Positions 37,396-50,301 of a stretch of DNA of 64,000 nt are shown in pieces. The notes under the pieces were generated by a model, which saw only the letters and a program-made list of their open reading frames with translations, had not been told where the DNA came from and searched no databases. The translations under genes were made by a program, and so were the position numbers. Where the stretch lies: positions 2,480,001 to 2,544,000 of the forward strand of contig JANUWF010001659.1 in NCBI GenBank assembly GCA_026120185.1. Reading direction: 5' to 3'. The stretch is from Voacanga thouarsii (taxonomy: Eukaryota > Streptophyta > Magnoliopsida > Gentianales > Apocynaceae). Position 1 is the stretch's first letter. Every line of letters begins with the position of its first letter.

Positions 37396-38839
37396 AATAA
37401 TATATACAATTAGTTGATTCTTATTGACTAAATAAAGGTATTAATGGTGTCACAAGAAGCAATAGCAACACAATGATGATGCTAAATATGTACAACCACA
37501 ATCATCTAGAAACACAATCAACCCCCAATAGTGAATAAAGGACAATCAACTTATTCAAATTATATATACACCTATACTTTTGAGTTAGAAAAGACCTTTA
37601 AGTAATTTTTCTAGCGTGTACAAAATTGTACTTCAATATGAAGTTCAATAGTTGATTGTCATAAAAGGCTAATTCAAAGATTTACTTCAATGCCAAATAA
37701 CCAAAAAAAGAAGAAAATGAATAGTGGAAGAGATTTAAGGTTGGCATAATTGGAATTGTGAACGGAATGGTTAATTGACATAAATTAATTCAATCTAGTC
37801 CAGTTGTTGTCAAAATAGATTATGAATGAGATTTCACATACCATAATTAGTTTTCTCAATTTAAATAATGAGATCAACTAGGAAAATTTAACACTGGTAT
37901 TTTTGAAGCAACAAAATAGATTTTGTAGAGATCAGTAGAAATTTATAAGAGCAAAAAGCCAGACTTTTGATCTGAATTCTCTATTGAAGATGTGGAAGGA
38001 GCATGATAAGATCATATAATAATTTTTATTCAATGTGCTATTGCAAAAAGATAATTCTTTTGCTAATAATTATTGTTGTAAATATGAACAAAATGCAAAC
38101 TACACAAAATCCTAAGGATGAAAACGTATGCAATTAACAAATTTCTTTCAAAATTTAAATTGCTGAGAATTGGATCATAAATGTCAAGTCTGGTGTCCAA
38201 GCAAGAAACGGGGCATGATAAAGTTTGATCTTGAGGATCTTCTGCTTGATTGGATACAACTTCACCGTTTCACATTATGTTAGATTGTTAGGTAATGTCC
38301 AATGGGCTAGATGTCAACTTGCTTACTTTTATAGCCGGCTAGTACATCCTCAATAAAAAGAAAAAGGGAAGATACAAAAGGTTAGCCCTTGATATGAATA
38401 CTTTTTGCTCTCTTAGACATGGACAACAAAAGAACTTATCCAAACAGGTGTACAAACCATTTTTACATGTCATATTGATACTTGGTCTCCTCGGTCTTTG
38501 CTTTTTGGTTCGAGGATTGAATCACTAACAGCCTACAAATCTGGTCTGGGTAGAGGCAACTTTGCATAATAATCACTGGCACAACCATAATAATCCTATG
38601 GTTTTAAACTATACTCCCAATAGAATTAGATTCAGTAAAACAATTGATAATTGACATAAATTAGATTTAGTAAATAATTTAGTGAATTAAAAATTAAAAC
38701 ACAAAAAATAGAATTTATAGGGAAAAGTAAACTTCACCTTAAGAGTGAATATGGAGTTTTTCTCTATGCAGTAAAAATGTAAACCAAGCAGTGCACACCA
38801 AACCGTAAGGATGAAAGATGAAAAAGTTAGAGGTAGGGG
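37396..38839. other. Non-coding 5' region of the FAR1-type transposase gene
   Basis: AT-rich sequence between the transposase start and the right TIR of MULE A, in the position of promoter and leader for the minus-strand transposase. No reading frame or known motif is visible. Confidence 0.55.
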
Positions 38840-39079
38840 CAAAAGACGAATATGAGAGAGAATGGGAGACAAAAGATGACTAGAGGGAAAGTAGGTGATA
38901 AACCAGAGAAAGAAAATTAGAAGTAAGTTTTTCAGGTGAGACAGGAGAGAGGAGAGAGGGGAGACAAAAGAGGGGAGAAAAAAAAGGGCCCATGAGGAGA
39001 GAAAAGAGAAAAGAGAAGAGAGAAGAAAGAAGAGAGGAGGAAACCGTGAGAGGAGAGAGAAGAAATAGGTAATAGAGGA
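38840..39079 (-). repeat. Right TIR of MULE A, inner part
   Basis: Reverse complement of 26600-26835 (purine-rich on plus). It ends in AATAGAGGA (39071-39079), the left copy of the 9-bp duplication made by MULE B. The outer part of this TIR resumes at 50311. Confidence 0.92.
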
Positions 39080-39280
39080 GGGGTTTTGATCGATTTGGGT
39101 TAAAACCCAAATCAAAAACCAAATGGGGTTTGGAATTAGCAGGGTGGACTGACAAAAGGTACCTCGCATTCAGGGAATGGGAGGTCGCATTCACGGAATG
39201 CAAGGTTTCCTAGGATCTCACATTCCCTGAATGCGATGTTTCCAGTCCCGACAAACCCTTTGTGCAATTCTGTGCAAAGC
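39080..39280 (+). repeat. Left TIR of MULE B with three short palindromes
   Basis: Shared with the right TIR: the ttttga-NN-atttgggt start, ccaaatggggtt and the phrase acctcgcattc. Palindromes lie at 39162-39184 (arms CTCGCATTC / GAATGGGAG), 39184-39205 (TCGCATTC / GAATGCAA) and 39215-39238 (CTCACATTC / GAATGCGA). The TIR is cut by the solo LTR at 39281. Confidence 0.85.
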
Positions 39281-40813
39281 TGATAGGGCTTAAATTAGTC
39301 ATATTTTTATTAGTTATTTAAGGCTATTTTGTGATGCATTTTGTTTAATAACTAGTCATATTTCTTCATATTTGAGATTTTACGCTTGGAAATGTGTTTT
39401 GTACATTATTTTAGATCTTAGGAGTAAAATAAGGCAAAATCATCACAAAACAGAACAAAGGCAACGCCGGACAGGCCAGAGGAAGCGGCACCGGCCACAT
39501 GCTATTAGCACGCACTTCGAGATGACAAAAAATCGTTGAAACAGGACCAAAACAGAACCGAACCGGTGCCGACTCTAGCAGCCAAGGTGGCGTCGGCTGT
39601 ACTCTGGAAAACGTTACATTGAAATCAAGAAAAAAATCAGCGAACAACTGAAGAAACAGAACACAACTGGCGCCGGCTGTGCCCTAAGGATAAGGCGGAG
39701 CTTTGATTTTTGCACGCGGTTTTTGATAATCTGCAGAGTTTTAGTATCTTCCTACTTCTACTTGGCCAAGAACTCTACACCAACGAATTTAGGCACTTCC
39801 TAAACTTGTAAGTAGAGGAAAAACACAAGAGAAAAGGGGAAATTCGTGGATCATAACAGAAAATCACTCAAATCAAGGAGGAATTCCACCAAATCAAAGA
39901 GGGTTATGCAAGAAGGTCTTTAAAGAAAGAAGAATGAGGCTTGTCTGTGAGTGCTATCTTTTACTTTATTTTCTTTTTCTTGAACAATAATGTGTTTATT
40001 GTTTTATTGTAATTTGACATTGTTTTAGGTATTCATGATTTTTGGAGTTATTTGATCTTTTGATTAATTGATTGTTCTTCTTAGTATTTGATTACTTAAA
40101 CTTATTACGAGATTAGTTGGTTGTTTCCTTCCATTAGCTTACTGGACCAAGAGGGTTGATAGGTGGTTTCAATTTATTAATTTCATATTCTATTGGCTAT
40201 TAACTTACTGGACCAAGGGGGTTTATTGCTAAGAACTGATAATTAAAGGTTAATTGGTGTCTACTGAGACCAATGATTCATTGATTAATTTCATGTTTTA
40301 AATTTGCCGAGACCAAGGGAATTTAATTAAGGGTTGTGTTTAATGCATCTTTTGGATGAATTAGTTGAGACGAGATCAAGTAATTCTAATTTATCTAGAA
40401 GATAGGGATTTCATGGATTAACCAAAGAAGTGAATCTACCTTAATCCTTCATGATGCCAAGAGAATAATTAGTTATGATAATGATTAGGTACTTTAAGAT
40501 CATGTTTGCCAGAATAATGGTTTGAGTTACATAATTTTTCATCCTTGATATGTATATATTCCATTATTTTATTTTATTTTATTTTATTTTCCTTTTTATT
40601 TCTTTTTCACTTTATTGAATCGGTTAAACAATGAAAGAAAATTGATTAATGCATACTTGTTTCTGGAGGATAGACACTCGTTTGAATCCTATGCTATGTT
40701 AATGATGAATACGATTGCTTATATGTGTAATTTGGGGTTAATGTTTTAATTTAAACTTGATTGGGAATATGCTTATTTTTATATGATTTTTATACCCAAA
40801 TAAATTCGCATCA
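39281..40813 (+). mobile_element. Solo LTR, family Y, copy 2
   Basis: TGATAGGGCTTAAATTAG to AAATTCGCATCA, 1533 bp, collinear with copy 1 (3528-5051) in opposite orientation. The flanking five bases differ (AAAGC left, AAAAT right), so a target duplication is not preserved. It may have mutated, or the LTR may have formed by recombination between different elements. It carries the GC-rich modules near 39460-39690 (for example cggcaccggcc, accggtgccg, ctggcgccggc). Confidence 0.88.
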
Positions 40814-41810
40814 AAAATTGTGGAAACTAGACCTCACAAATCACAAATATGAAATGCTGTGTCTTCTTCCTCTTTTCACAGGCTTTTTTCCCCCCTTCTC
40901 CGGCTGTCTTCTTCCTCCTTTTTCTGGTTCACGGGATGGCATGCATGCAAAATGGCATGCAGTAAGCATGCTCTTTTTCAGTGATGCTTCACGGGTGTGA
41001 AGAAAATCAACATACCAAGTGATATACATATATATGCTCTTCGCAAAAAGAACAGCCTACCACCTCCATTCTTCCCACTTTCTGCAAAAAAAAAATTTCA
41101 CCTCCATCTCCCACTTTCCCTTTCTCCCATTAGCTGCTGCCGATCATCTAAACCAATTGTGCTACCACCGAAAGAAGCCACTACCGATGTCGGAAGAAGC
41201 CATTGCCACCGTTGGCATTTGAGGTGAAGAAACGCCACTGCCTCCATCTTCATCTTCTCCATAACAGGTGTTTATATCTTCATCTTCATATGTTTTGCCA
41301 TTTTTTCACAGATCTTTATTTTTTATTTTTTATTTATTTATATTTATCAGAAGGTTCTATGACTTAGATTGTATTTTCTAAAGGCCATCTGTTAAAACCA
41401 GGAATCTATGAATGAATATGAGCTTGGAATTTTTGCAAGAAGAAATGAGAAGCAAAAACAACTATGAAATGAATAAGTTGTACAAACTTTCCTTTCAAAG
41501 ACTAGATTCCAGGCATTCCCACTCAAAGCATAGGAGACAATGAATTTGATAATGTCCAGAGGGATGTAAAAGATTAGAGTGTATAACTATATAATACCTA
41601 CCCAACCCTATCCGATAACACTGATCTTAGCAAAGCCAATATGTGCATAGACCGCAATCAGTGTAGCAACCTACAATTAGGAGAGGATAAAGAATTGATT
41701 AAAATTATTGTTTAGTATTTATAATTATTATTTATTATTATTAAATTTATTATATTTAGGTCATTATTAATTTATTTAGTTAGTACGTATGTAATAACCA
41801 ATATTTATTG
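40814..41810. other. Leader region of MULE B
   Basis: No protein domain is recognised. A CT-rich block (40860-41140) precedes a GC-richer block (41140-41275) ending in a splice-donor-like aacaggtgttt. This could be the first untranslated exon of the transposase gene. Repeated GCATGC words occur at about 40940-40972. Short open frames have no recognisable content. Confidence 0.4.
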
Positions 41811-43500
41811 TCTTATTAAAGTAATTAATTATTTATTGTGTTATTTATTTTTTAATTATCATTTATTTATTTGATTATTTATTTATTTATTTGTCTATTT
41901 ATTTAAATATTTAATTACCTAAATAGTTATTTATTTATCTATTCATTTATTTATTTTTATTATTATTAAGATTATTATACATTGTTTATTAACTTTATTG
42001 CTAAAATTATTATTTATTACTTACTATTATAAATATTATAAATATTTACTAATAACATATTTATTGGTCAATATTGTTAAAGCTATTATTCATTATTAAT
42101 ATTATATATTATTGCTATCATTTATTATTATTTAATACCATTATTATTATCTTATTAAATTAATTAATTAATTATTGTGTTATTTATTTGTTTAATTATC
42201 ATTTATTTATTTGTCTATTTATTTGAATATTTAATTACCTAAATAGTTATTTATTTATCTATTTATTTATTTTTATTATTATTAAAATTATTATACATTA
42301 TTTATTAAGTTTATTGCTAAAATTATTATTTATTACTTACTATTATAAATATTTTAAATATTTACTAATAACATATTTATTAGTCGATATTATTAAAGCT
42401 ATTATTCTTTATTAATATTATATATTATTCCTATCATTTATTATTATTTAATACCATTATTATTGTCATATTAAAGTAATTAATTATTTATTGTGTTATT
42501 TATTTGTTTAATTATCATTTATTTATTTATTTATCTATTTAATTGAATATTTAATTACCTAAATAGTTATTTATTTATCTATTTATTTATTTATGTATTT
42601 ATTTATTTTTATTATTATTAAGATTATTATACATTATTTATTAAATTTTTGCTAAAATTATTATTTATTACATACTATTATAAATATTTTAAATATTTAC
42701 TAATAATATATTTATTTGTCGATTTTGTTAAAACTATTATTCATTATTAACATTATATATTATTATATATTATTCCTATCATTTATTATTTATTAATACC
42801 ATTATTATTGTCTTATTAACGTAATTAATTATTTATTGTGTTATTTATTTGTTTAATTATCATTTATTTATTTATTTGTCTATTTATTTAAATATGTAAT
42901 TACCTAAATAGTTATTTATTTATCTATTTATTTATTTATGTATTTATTTATTTTTATTATTATTAAGATTATTATACATTTTTTATTAACTTTATTGCTA
43001 AAATTATTATTTATTACTTACTATTAAAAATATTTTAAATATTTACTCATAACATATTTATTAGTCGATTTTGTTAAAGCTATTATTCATTATTAACATT
43101 ATATATTATTATATATTATGGGTATCATTTATTATTTATTAATACCATTATTATTGTCTTACTAAAGTAATTAATTATTTATTGTATTATTTATTTGTTT
43201 AATTATCATTTATTTATCTATTTATTTAAATATTTAATTACCTAAATAGTTATTTATGTATCTATTTATTTATGTATTTATTTATTTTCATTATTATTAA
43301 GATTATTATACATTATTTATTAACTTTATTGCTAAAATTATTATTTATTACTTACTATTATAAATATTTTTAATATTTACTAATCACATATTTATTGGTC
43401 GATTTTGTTAAAGCTATTATTCATTATTAACATTATATATTATTATATATTATTGCTATCATTTATTATTATTCAATACCATTGTTATTGTCTTATTAAA
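41811..43500. repeat. AT-rich tandem array, about 340-bp unit, five copies
   Basis: The phrase tattaaagtaattaatt recurs with starts near 41811, 42150, 42466, 42811, 43157 and 43491, so unit lengths are 316-346 bp. Each unit is built almost only of TTTATTTA and TTATTA words and contains the landmarks acctaaatagttatttattt and aatatttactaataacat. It ends about 300 bp before the transposase reading frame. Confidence 0.92.
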
Positions 43501-43791
43501 GTAACTGTTAATATGTTTGTACTGATTAATTTGATATTGATTCATATAATACTTCGAGATCGTGACATACTTTAATTTTGAATAGAAAATTCATGCTCAA
43601 TAAATCTAGACGCAATGTCATTAGAAGAACCTGTAAGACTACGGTTATATTGGAATTGTGAAATTATACGCACGGCACATAGCGATTTTTTTAATGATTC
43701 TTATCGCAAGACATTAATTGTTAAAAATCGAGTTAGTTTTGGTGGTCTAGTCAACAAAATATGTGCCTTTTGAGGTCTGAACACGTCTACT

Positions 43792-46398
43792 ATGAAGTTG
43801 CAAATCACAATGAAGGAGGACATTATTATTAGTACTGGGACGAGGTCTACAACCGCTGCTATAAAGGATGACGATGATATGGAAAATTTGTGGTATTATA
43901 TATCTATCTTAAAGGGACAGCCAATTGATCTACATGTTCACCATGAGATCGTCCAATTTCCAAATGCAACAGTTACAAATCTTCCAGAGCATAACATCCC
44001 AACTCCTATCACTGAATCGTTCACTGCATTACTTAACTCAACTATTCCTGTCAACATACTTAACTTCGATTTAAATTTTCCAACCCCTGTAGTCAACGAT
44101 CCTCCACATATCAGAAATGATACTTTCCAATCCCTTTTCAATACATCAATTTTGGATACCCAAGTCATTGGACCTAGCAATCAATACTTTTCAACTTCTA
44201 CTGGGTTTGTAATGCCTCAACCTCATGACCACATTTAATCCCTCTAAGCATAGACAAGCCAGCAATTATTTTTAATGGCTGAAATTAGTATTCTATTAGA
44301 TATAACCCCAGTTGATATTGAGTAGCTCGAGAGTATAATTGGGTCAGTGTTCCAAAAGCAACTGTGGACGGTTAGGACCTACGTCAGACGTTGATGAGCC
44401 TACTGCGGATGCATCACCAGACGAGGACGGGGCGGATGGCAATGATGACAAAGATATTCCCGGTCCTTCGGTATTGCAACAACCTGCTAATAAATCATCT
44501 GAATCGATCCGCTTGTACGATCCACCATATTCAATATATCTTGACCGGTTAGATATTTTGTAAGAGCTAGAAAACGAAGCTGGTGGATTGGTGCCGAATA
44601 CGGGGATGGATTTATAGTCGGAATCCAATAATGACTTAAGGGTTGGCATGTGGTTTAGAGATAAGAATGAATTGCTTTGGGCTATTCGATCGTGGTCTAT
44701 TAGAATGGGTCGCGAGTTTACTGTGGTAGAAAATAAGAGTTTATATTGGGTTGTCGAGTGTAAAAATTCAACTCCACAGCATCCATGTTATTAGTGTATC
44801 TGTGCACGAAAAAACAAAGGTTGTGGCTTGTGGCAAATTAGTCGATGATATGGAGATCACATTTCTCTAGTCCGAACATTCGACGAGAACCATCGAAACA
44901 TGAGTGCGAAATTCATGGCGAGACACATCTTGCATTTGATTCATGATAATCCGGAGATTAAAGTCAGAGAAATAAATAGTCATATTCATAACACATTGCA
45001 CTTCACCCCATCATACAGGAAAGGATGGAACGCACGCAGGAATGCTATTGTGGAGATCTACGGGGATTGGCCATCTTCATTCGCACAGCTACCACGATAT
45101 ATGCAAGCCTTACAAGATGCGAATCCTGATATCGTCATGATGTGGCACTTCTTGTCTATGGATAGTAATGGGGCCAAGACTTTTAGATATATTTTTTGGA
45201 CGTTCGGACCTTGTATTGATGCATTTATTCATATGAAACCATTGGTCAGCATTGACGGGACATTTTTGAAATGTATATACAAGGGAAAACTTTTAACAGT
45301 GGTTAGTCAAGATGTCAATAACCATATATTGCCTCTTGCATTTGCAATCATTGACGAATAAAATAATGACAATTGGCAGTGATTTTTTACCTTGCTAAGA
45401 GAACATGTGTTAAAGGATCGAAAAGTTTGTTTCATATCTGACAAACACATTGGGATTGTGAATACAGTTCATCGACTACCCTTCTGGCAAAAGCCAATGG
45501 CAATACATAGATTTTATCTTAAGTATATTCGTAGTAACTTCAATTCAAAGTTCAGAACACATAAGTTAAAAGTTGATGTACGCAGCCGGGAATCAAAGCA
45601 AAAAGCGAAAAATTTTTAAAATTATGAAAGAAATTAATTTGCTAAACCTCCAAGTAAAGGCATGGTTGGATTTAATTGCAAAAGAGTAATGGATGCTTAC
45701 TAATGATGGTGGGCATCGATATGGTAACATGACAACCAATCTGGCAGAATCTTTCAACAGTGTCGTAAAAGGCATAAGTGCCCTACCCATCAAAGTAATT
45801 GTGGAGTCTTCATTCAAAAAAAAATAGTGAAATATTTCAATAACCATAGACATAAGGCTAATCATGGGCGATATCACTTTCCTTCTAGGATATAGGGCAA
45901 ATTTATGAAGAATGAGATGAAAGGAAGAACACACCATGTACTGACTTTTAATCGAAATCATGATATTTTTAATATTGTGTCACCACATCATGAGTATGGA
46001 AAGGAAAATAACTCGTACAAGGTTAATATTGGGGCCAGAAAATGTAGCTGTTGCAAATGAGAAATTTATGAAATACCTTGTTCACACGCGTTTGCAGCAT
46101 GTTAGCAATTAAGATTGAATCTTGGAGTTTAGTGTCATCAGAAAATGCGACACTATCTTATAGAATGACTTATACAGCACAGTTCAGGCCCATTCCACAC
46201 GAGGATTATTGGCGTAATCCTGGCTTTAACTTGGCCCTGTTTGCTCACCGTTTCAAGAATCGTCACAAGGGTAGATTACAGACGTCACGTATTCGAAATG
46301 AGATGAACGAACGTAATCCTAATTCACTACCTTGTTGCGACGCCTGTCATCGCAGCAGACACAATATGAGAAATTGCACTTACGGTGTTGTACAATGA
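43792..46398 (+). pseudogene. MURA-type MULE transposase (mudrA-like)
   Basis: The N-terminal part (43792-44238) starts MKLQITMKEDIIIST. A MuDR DNA-binding region lies near 44641-44870 (RDKNELLWAIRSWSIRMGRE). The catalytic MULE core begins at 44900, with the first Asp in LVSIDGTFLKCIYKGKLLTV and LPLAFAIIDE (45240-45360). VCFISDKHIGIVNTV (45427 on), the second Asp position, follows after a stop. A SWIM finger, CSCCK...IPCSHAFAAC, is at about 46035-46105, and a zinc knuckle CDACHRSRHNMRNC at 46338-46380. The order is that of autonomous MURA transposases. At least six stops or frame changes (for example 44238, 44563, 45361, 45619) kill it. The plant mobile domain gene starts 220 bp downstream. 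Confidence 0.92.
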
Positions 46399-46618
46399 AT
46401 GCGACATCTATTTAAGTTTTATATTTAGATAGCTAAACTTGTTTAGATACATTGCTTATTTATAACCTTAATTTTTAATATTTGTTATATATCGTGATTT
46501 AAATTATTTATCTTTACTTTTGTGTTTATTTTTTTGTACTTAATTTGACGTTGGCTATATATCTTACTTTTGTGTTTATTTTTAATTTCCCTAAGTCGGT
46601 TATATTAAGTAGGATAGA

Positions 46619-48674
46619 ATGTATGAGTCTACTTCATACGGAGTGGATCCAGGTCCTATTATACCGGACGTATTAAGATTGCAACACAAACATAAGTCGT
46701 CACATATTTGGGCAGGACAGTTATACAGCGATATTTTAAATGCAAAGCAGAATAATAGCATGTTTTGGGAAGCTCAACCATTCGATCATCGTATTGAGCA
46801 ACTCCTGGATATTGCCGGTTTTGGTGGACTACATCGTTTATATTACATGAGGATCGACCATCCACTAATAATAGCATTAGTGGAAAGATGGCGTCAGGAG
46901 ACGCATACGTTTCACTTTACAGTTGGAGAGGCTACTATCACCCTACAAGACATAGAGGTTCTTTTTGAATTACGTGTAAACGGTGATTCTATCTGTACTA
47001 GTCATCTTGTACATCATCTGTAGTGTTGATTGACATGTGCGACGAGCTTCTAGGATTTCGACCGACTCTGACGGAGCTTGACGGATATAAATTGAAGATC
47101 ATTTCACTCGAGAGAGTATTGAGTCAGCCACTACCTGCACATGCGACGCCAGAGATAATAGGGTAGCATACATGGTGTCATATTATGCAACTCATCGGAG
47201 GCTTTCTATTCTAGGACAAGTCCGACAACAGAGTACATCTGCACTTTCTAAAACACATTCGTGATTTAGAGGTATCTGACACCCTTAGTTGGGGAAGTGC
47301 AGCATTGGCTCATCTGTACCGTTATCTGTGCAACACTACGTCCTACAGAGCACACACTATCAGTGGCCCATTATTGTTTGTTCAAGTATAGAACACACAT
47401 TTTTAAAAAATCTTATTAGTATTATAAATTAATAATAAATATAGTATTTTCTTAAGAATTAGTTGTTTATGTTAAAATAGTTGTGGGCTTGGGAGCATAT
47501 CCCTACTATCAGACCAAGTAGAGTTCGTCCGGTTGAGGATGTTGCACGCATCCCGACACATGTGCTTCTTACCTATAAGAATCAGTTAGATAGAATACAA
47601 TATGATCATTTAAATTTATTATTTATTATTGATACTGACAATTTACCTTTATACAATTTATCTTGCAGTTTTATGATGAGCACATATTGGCTACCTTACC
47701 CTCGTATTGCACTTATGGACGACACATTTGGGCATCTATCACATCCCTAATTTATTGGGAAACAATAGAAGTGCATCGTCCAGATAGAGTCATGCGACAG
47801 TTTGGATTTGTGCAGACAATACCTGCTGCAATTGACACCGGTGACAATTTACATACCCGTGACATGAGAACTACCGGTGCAGGGTGGCTCGAGATAGATT
47901 CAATACATTTCGCGAACTGCGTTAATAGGCATTCAACAGTTCTTCTTGGACAACATAGTTACGGTCAGAATATAGTCTCACCTGACTATGCAGCATGGTT
48001 TGGACTCACACTAGGCGACTGATTGGTAATCTGATTATAACGCAACCTAATCCTTCGGGCTACCAATTGAGCGGTGGGGTGACAGAAGTATTGGTATGTA
48101 AATTTTCTTACATAATATTATAAAATATATAATTTACACTCAAATAATTTATTGACATTTTGAAATATATATATAAGTTGATTCAATGCATCAAATATTG
48201 TATCTTAGCAATGAAAGCTATCAAAATGCGGATGCTGCAAGTAAACAAGTGTTTGCATCAATAACGGATTTTGCTATGCGTTCGTTGATTGCCGTTGGTG
48301 AGGTAAGTCGTTTGAACCACCGACCCTATAAGCCAGCTAGACGAAGCTACACTGCTCAACCGATACCTCCGATCCCTCAAGAAGTCAATCACGGAGTTCC
48401 CCCGGTGCGGAGAGGGGGGAGACGGGCATGCAGACGTGCTGTACCTGATATTCCTATGCAGGATCACTATTCACCAGTACACGATTATGAACAATGTGAT
48501 CTTGTAGAAGTTGAAGATAAACAAGCTGATTTTATTACTCCACCGCACCTAGTCTTCGATACTAGATACTTATCTTCAGCTGATAAATTTGATGCCGGCT
48601 CTTCTTCTGGACGGTCTCAGATACAGCACAGACATTCTATAGATATTCCCAATCCATCTTACCGTTACGAGTAA
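46619..48674 (+). pseudogene. Plant mobile domain protein carried by MULE B
   Basis: Exon 1 (46619 on) shows FDHRIEQLLDIAGFGGLHRL, HPLIIALVERWRQETHTFHF and GEATITLQDIEVLFELRVNG, the start of the plant mobile domain (PF10536; relatives MAIN and MAIL1 and the 'phosphatase 7 long form' homologues). After a stop at 47022 it continues to 47385 (AALAHLYRYLCNTTSY). A GT...AG intron fits at 47386-47480, joining to LWAWEHIPTIRPSRVRPVED. A second acceptor, tcttgcag, precedes FYDEHILATLPSYC (about 47668) and VHRPDRVMRQFGFVQTIP. The C-terminal tail (48186-48674) is basic and proline-rich. Several stops suggest it is decayed. In its present form it is not translatable as one protein. Confidence 0.85.
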
Positions 48675-49062
48675 GGTACAATACAACTAGAAAAACCACC
48701 CGAAGAACAACAACAATAGCCTCAGAGACGAGTTCAACCTCTAAGGAACCGCCGAGGATTTCATTGTGGGACTAGCTTTCATCCTTTTTTTTAGATTATT
48801 TCATGCTTAATAAATTTTATTATTTGTATCACGTTTTAGAGTTTGGCCATTTTTAAGACAAAATTAATAATAATAGAACTTTAAAGACAAATATAATATA
48901 ATTTTTTTAAATGCTTTTTTTAGAATTTTAATATTTCACACATTATCCGAATTCAGTTAATTTATAAATTATTTGGATTATGAAATGTAAGGGGATTATG
49001 AAATATTTAGATAATTAATATTTAAATTTAAATATTATTTAAATAGTTGACACTATAATTTT
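48675..49062. other. Downstream region of the plant mobile domain gene
   Basis: Starts with glutamine/arginine-rich coding-like remains (48690-48780), then becomes AT-rich. No other gene is seen. Confidence 0.5.
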
Positions 49063-50085
49063 AGTGTATTTAGATAGTTGAGAATTTATATTTTTATAAT
49101 TTTCTTCAATAATTAAATATTATAAATTAAACTTAAATTAAAAATATAAATTTATTTCAAAATCCAATACAAATAAAATTAACTGTAGTAATAATAGAAT
49201 TCGCATATTACATGTTAATATCAAATTTAAATTAATAAATTTTAATTGTGTTTTATTTAAATTTATATAGGCTTTTATATATTTTGTATTATTTAAAAGT
49301 ATTAATTCCTTGGAAATACAAAGTTGGAAGTTTATAAAATTGAAATATAAGAAATAAGAGGAAGAAGTCACAAAAATGATAAAATGCTTACAATAGAAAG
49401 AAAAAAAGGGGATATTTTTAGTATATTTAGATAGTTGAGAATTTAAATTTTTATAATTTTTTAACGAATAATTAAATATTATAAATTAAACTGTAAATAA
49501 AAAATTATTTCAAAATCTAATATAAATAAAATTAACTGTAGTAAAAATACAGATATTACTTATTATGATCAAATTTAATTATTAATTATTTAAATTTATT
49601 TATTATATAGATCTTTATATATTTTGTGTTATTTAAAAGTATTATTTTCTTTTACAATAGAGAAAAAAATTATTAAAAAAATAAAATGAAAGGATGATTA
49701 TAGAAGAGACTCTAAATTCAATAGAAAAGAAATGAGAGGAAGAAGTCAGAAAAAAAAAATGATAAAATGCTTACAATATAGAAAGAAAAAAAAAAAGACA
49801 TTTGTAGTATATTTAGATAGTGAGAATTTAAAATTTTATAATTTTTAAATGAATAATTAAATATTATAAATTAAAATACAAACAACAATTTATTTCAAAA
49901 TATGTACATATAAATAAAATTAATTATAATAAAAATATGTATATTACTTGTAATGATTAAATTTAAATTATTGATTATTATTTAAAAATATTAATTTCTT
50001 TTACAATAGAAAAAATATATATTTTGTTGTGTAAAAAAGTAATAGAGAAAAAAAATTACAAAAAATAAATAAATAAAAGCACCTC
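49063..50085. repeat. AT-rich tandem array, three diverged copies of about 370 bp
   Basis: The phrase agtrtatttagatag followed by gagaattta recurs at 49063, 49420 and 49806. Each is followed by aataattaaatattataaat and, later, by attaactgtagtaa or close variants. It sits between the gene pair of MULE B and its right TIR, mirroring the array at 41811-43500, but its unit sequence is different. Confidence 0.85.
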
Positions 50086-50301
50086 ATCAAATCTTGCAAA
50101 ACTGATTTGCAAGGTGCACTCATCTCGCAAATCAAAATTGCGAGGTACAATAAACAATGCACGTCTGATATGCTAGATACAAAAAACAATGCCGAAGTCA
50201 TTCTCGCATTCGAATGCGAGGTTCCCCTATTAGCCTTCCCCACCAATTTTGCCCCTCATTTGGTTTTTAATTTGGATTTTGACCCAATTTGTCAAAATCC
50301 C
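50086..50301 (-). repeat. Right TIR of MULE B with three short palindromes
   Basis: Reverse complement shares GGGATTTTGAC, ATTGGGTCAAAATCCAAATT and acctcgcattc with the left TIR. Palindromes lie at 50093-50114 (arms CTTGCAAA / TTTGCAAG), 50124-50145 (CTCGCAA / TTGCGAG) and 50203-50221 (CTCGCATTC / GAATGCGAG, perfect). Each is followed by GGT. Confidence 0.85.

Larger units (their letters stand above)
39080..50301 (+). mobile_element. MULE B: MURA-type element with plant mobile domain gene
   Basis: It begins GGGGTTTTGATC and ends GTCAAAATCCC, which are inverted repeats (left GGGGTTTTGATCGATTTGGG, right reverse complement GGGATTTTGACAAATTGGGT). It is flanked by the exact 9-bp duplication AATAGAGGA (39071-39079 and 50302-50310). 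The TIRs extend about 150-200 bp and contain palindrome triplets. Content in order: left TIR, solo LTR Y (39281-40813), leader, AT-rich tandem array, MURA-type transposase pseudogene, plant mobile domain gene, second AT-rich array, right TIR. It inserted into the right TIR of MULE A. Length without the solo LTR is 9.7 kb. Confidence 0.93.

Noticed and set aside
26600..39079. Inverted CT-rich blocks read as the TIRs of an inner element
   Set aside because: No target duplication fits at those points, while the 9-bp duplications TTTTTATAA and AATAGAGGA explain the blocks as the inner halves of the TIR of MULE A.
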